A DNA stretch of 64,000 nucleotides, from positions 868,001-932,000 of the forward strand of contig NZ_JACFXU010000014.1 in the NCBI RefSeq assembly GCF_014077625.1, in the 5' to 3' direction. Origin of the DNA: Sediminihaliea albiluteola (GTDB lineage Bacteria > Pseudomonadota > Gammaproteobacteria > Pseudomonadales > Halieaceae). This document shows positions 61,850 to 64,000 of the stretch, piece by piece. The translations under genes were made by a program, and so were the position numbers. Under the pieces are notes generated by a model. That model did no database searches. It saw only the letters and a list, made by a program, of their open reading frames with translations, and was not told the origin of the DNA. Each line of letters opens with the position of its first letter. Position 1 is the stretch's first letter.

Positions 61850-62482
61850 TTAGGATTTTTTACGCCTTGTCCATCCAAGGCCAGCAAGGCCAAGGCCGAA
61901 TAGGACGAGGGTCGCTGGTGCCGGAACAGTGCTTTCGCTGTCGGCGAGGCGTAAAGTTGGTCCAAATATAAAATTATTAAAGGTTTGATCCGGTCTAGCA
62001 AAGCCAGTGCCAATAGGCACTGAGCGGCCTTCGATGGCTGTAATTTGGGCAATAGTAGAGAATGTTCCACTTAAGTAGGCTGTGGGGGTATTCGCATAGA
62101 AACTGGAGCCAATGACATAGTTCCCAGGCGCTAATACTAATTGAGCGAAATCTTCAAACCTCCAACCGCCTGGTGCTGCGGAAGCCTCCAGTGAACTACT
62201 GCTTGATATCGTAGCCGAAGCTAAAAGAGCACCACCATCAACCCACAAAGCGGCTGAAACGTCTGGGCCAATCCCATCGGCGTCACCGTCCCACAACCCA
62301 ATTCCATCAACGGTGATTGAGGAAGAAACAGTAAATGCCCAACCAAATGCGTCTCCCGTAGAGCCACAAAAGGTGCCACAAGCAACCTCCGAGCCACCGC
62401 CAGTAACATCCAAAATAAGAGCAGCTTGAACAGCGCACGACATCCATGTGAAAAAAACGGCTATCAATAAACGATGTAACAT
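61850..62482 (-). CDS. PEP-CTERM sorting domain-containing secreted protein
   Basis: 210 residues. The ATG at 62482 has GGAGG six bases upstream and opens a signal peptide (MLHRLLIAVFFTWMSCAVQA). The mature domain is Gly/Ser-rich and beta-rich, with no recognised catalytic motif. The C-terminus is a complete PEP-CTERM signal: VPAPATLVLFGLGLAGLGW then TRRKKS, which exosortase cuts during export of extracellular-matrix proteins. No exosortase or exopolysaccharide genes are in this window. Confidence 0.88.
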   Translation of the reverse strand: MLHRLLIAVFFTWMSCAVQAALILDVTGGGSEVACGTFCGSTGDAFGWAFTVSSSITVDGIGLWDGDADGIGPDVSAALWVDGGALLASATISSSSSLEASAAPGGWRFEDFAQLVLAPGNYVIGSSFYANTPTAYLSGTFSTIAQITAIEGRSVPIGTGFARPDQTFNNFIFGPTLRLADSESTVPAPATLVLFGLGLAGLGWTRRKKS

Positions 62483-63070
62483 AGAGACCTCCACAAAACT
62501 TATAGTTGAAGTGATAATTGCCTTTAAATTAAGTAACGCAATAAGTGGGCCACTCTTCTGGTGTCTTATAAAAACAGTGACTTAGCGTAAGTACATTTAT
62601 CGAATGAGAGCTAAGTGTAAAATTTTCTGACAACTGAATATGCCTGGTAGCTAGGCGGTATATTTATAAGCATGTCTTCCTGATAAATTAAAACGCAGCA
62701 TACAAAGAGCATGATTTAGTGAAGACATAGTCAATAGTCACAGCTCTGAGTAAGCGAGGTGAAAGCTGCTAAAAGTCATAGCATTAGATGCTCCCAACGT
62801 CCTTGAAGTTGCCGTGTGGGAAGATGATGGGGCCAAATATTCGTTTGTGCTTATAACAGTCGCTGAAGATTAGGTCTTTTATAAGAGGACAGTAGTAACT
62901 TCGAGATAGAGCTTGCCGGTCTTAGCCAGCTAGTTGTCCCACTATCGCGCCCTTTGAAATTAATTCAAAAAAAGGAAAAACCAGCTCTTATATCAGCGCT
63001 GTACACTCGTGATTTAACAGCAGTTTGAGGCTAAACCAAGTTAAATCAGATGTTTTTAAGATAGTAAGTA
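62483..63070. other. Gene-free stretch between PEP-CTERM and LuxR genes
   Basis: 588 bases with no full gene. A 35-codon open stretch without a start codon, ending at TAG 62870-62872, reads VIALDAPNVLEVAVWEDDG and later FVLITVAED. It looks protein-like and may be the tail of a decayed gene. Otherwise nothing recognised. Confidence 0.4.
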
Positions 63071-64000
63071 CTAACTAACGACTCGCAGGTTAGCCAGGGG
63101 GCCAGCGCAGTTATTAAGCACTCTGACTAGCTCTGCTCGTGAGCCCACATTGGTTTTTGAAAAGATCGCCCGCAGGTGAGCACGCACTGTGTTGTGAGTA
63201 ATGTTAAGTGACTTTTCTATATCTTCGGCACTATCACCCCGGGCTATTGCCGCAGCAATAGCCGCTTCACTGCGAGTGAGTTTGAATAGTTGCTGGAAGA
63301 TGGTGAAGTTTTCGCAGTAACTCAGCTCTGGGTCGTGGATATATACTTGGATAACATCTTGCCACCGATCTGAAATACTCTCACGTGCCCGTTGTTTACG
63401 CAGCACCACATATAGACTGCCTCTATTTTCTGGGCGCTCGATGGTCAGTGCGCGAACCGGCTCGGGGTCACAGCTGTTATCAAGTAAAGAGCTAATACAT
63501 TCAAGGAGCTCGTTCTCAGCGAGTGAGTCTAGCGCCCGTAAGTGTCCGTTGCGCACAATAAGACCATGCTGATCTTGCAGTAAGCGCAGAGCGGTGTCGT
63601 TGGTGAACAGGATACGGCCCCGTGCATCAATCACTAAGCCACCAACAGATAGACGCTCCATGGCATCAGTTTGAATCCAGTCACTGGTGCGGGCACGGTT
63701 CAGGTCTAGGCGCATTTGTATGGCGCGAGCGAAGTGTTGAGCAACAAGTAAAAACAACTCCTGCTCTTCCTTAGAATAGCTTGAACCCTGGATCGAGCGA
63801 CCGCTGTGCAGGCTATAACGCACCATATCTTCGGATTGCATAATGCCAACTGACATGGAGCGCAGGACATCGTATTTTTCTAAGAGTTGGAGAAAGCCAG
63901 GGGTGGGACACTCTTGTCGCCAGTCATTAAAGACGACTAACTTAGATGGCTCAAAAGGAATAGGCTCATTACGGACCTGACTGGCCTCCTCCCAGACACC
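63071..64000 (-). CDS. LuxR-type transcriptional regulator (5' end outside window)
   Basis: The frame stays open to the right edge, giving 309 visible codons. An internal ATG at 63856 is not the start, because the sequence upstream (VVFNDWRQECPTPGFLQLLE) reads as genuine protein. A central PAS-like segment (RLSVGGLVIDARGRILFTND) is followed by a C-terminal LuxR helix-turn-helix: LTRSEAAIAAAIARGDSAED, then ITHNTVRAHLRAIFSKTNVG. The N-terminal sensor is incomplete. Relation to the PEP-CTERM gene 588 bases away is unknown. Confidence 0.88.
   Translation of the reverse strand, partial: GVWEEASQVRNEPIPFEPSKLVVFNDWRQECPTPGFLQLLEKYDVLRSMSVGIMQSEDMVRYSLHSGRSIQGSSYSKEEQELFLLVAQHFARAIQMRLDLNRARTSDWIQTDAMERLSVGGLVIDARGRILFTNDTALRLLQDQHGLIVRNGHLRALDSLAENELLECISSLLDNSCDPEPVRALTIERPENRGSLYVVLRKQRARESISDRWQDVIQVYIHDPELSYCENFTIFQQLFKLTRSEAAIAAAIARGDSAEDIEKSLNITHNTVRAHLRAIFSKTNVGSRAELVRVLNNCAGPLANLRVVS

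Overview
The window is a chromosome segment around the replication origin of a gammaproteobacterium, probably a marine member of the Cellvibrionales/Pseudomonadales side (Halieaceae or Spongiibacteraceae-like). This is judged from the order rpmH-dnaA-dnaN-recF-gyrB, the mnmG-rsmG-parA-parB-atp block, the pairing of ubiC/ubiA with a fused rubredoxin/rubredoxin reductase, a TonB receptor with catabolic neighbours, and a PEP-CTERM protein. The assignment rests on gene content and order only; no rRNA is present.

Layout. 0-21 kb is mixed housekeeping: the 3' end of spoT, ridA, an epimerase-like protein, recG, a membrane sulfatase-fold enzyme, DUF1415, rubredoxin reductase, ubiC-ubiA, a PF04339 protein, a DUF938 methyltransferase, a flavin monooxygenase, yaaA, a TRAP transporter split into dctQM and a convergent dctP, a thioesterase, uvrD and a hexR-like regulator. 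21-24.5 kb holds a SPOR protein, small envelope proteins and fumC. 24.6-32.1 kb is an accessory catabolic/uptake region: VOC protein, luciferase-like oxidoreductase, TonB-dependent receptor, TetR, medium-chain reductase, CsaA, a possible 27-residue peptide and an AraC regulator. 32.2-48.1 kb is a continuous minus-strand run apart from one TrmB-like regulator: glmS/glmU, the nine-gene ATP synthase operon, parB, parA, rsmG and mnmG. 48.1-48.7 kb is non-coding, with an AT-rich stretch and DnaA-box-like 9-mers, and is my preferred oriC. mnmE-yidC-yidD-rnpA-rpmH (minus) and dnaA-dnaN-recF-gyrB (plus) follow. Two perfect 16-bp parS palindromes lie inside recF, so ParA, ParB, their sites and the origin all sit within about 13 kb.

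Downstream of gyrB the composition becomes accessory. A TIR-like gene is bounded by two identical GTTAGGGC core sites and followed by a folded attC-like site, as in an integron gene cassette with no integrase in view. Immediately beyond, on the other strand, lies a yefM-yoeB toxin-antitoxin pair. The toxin is intact, but the antitoxin gene carries an in-frame amber codon at codon 28, and the toxin stop codon falls inside the attC core. A PEP-CTERM secreted protein and a LuxR-type regulator, cut by the window edge, close the segment.

The most notable observations are the integron-like TIR cassette abutting a toxin with a broken antitoxin, the switch of GC skew inside a same-strand gene run (which places the origin between mnmG and mnmE rather than next to dnaA), and the two parS sites that encode the same hexapeptide twice in RecF.
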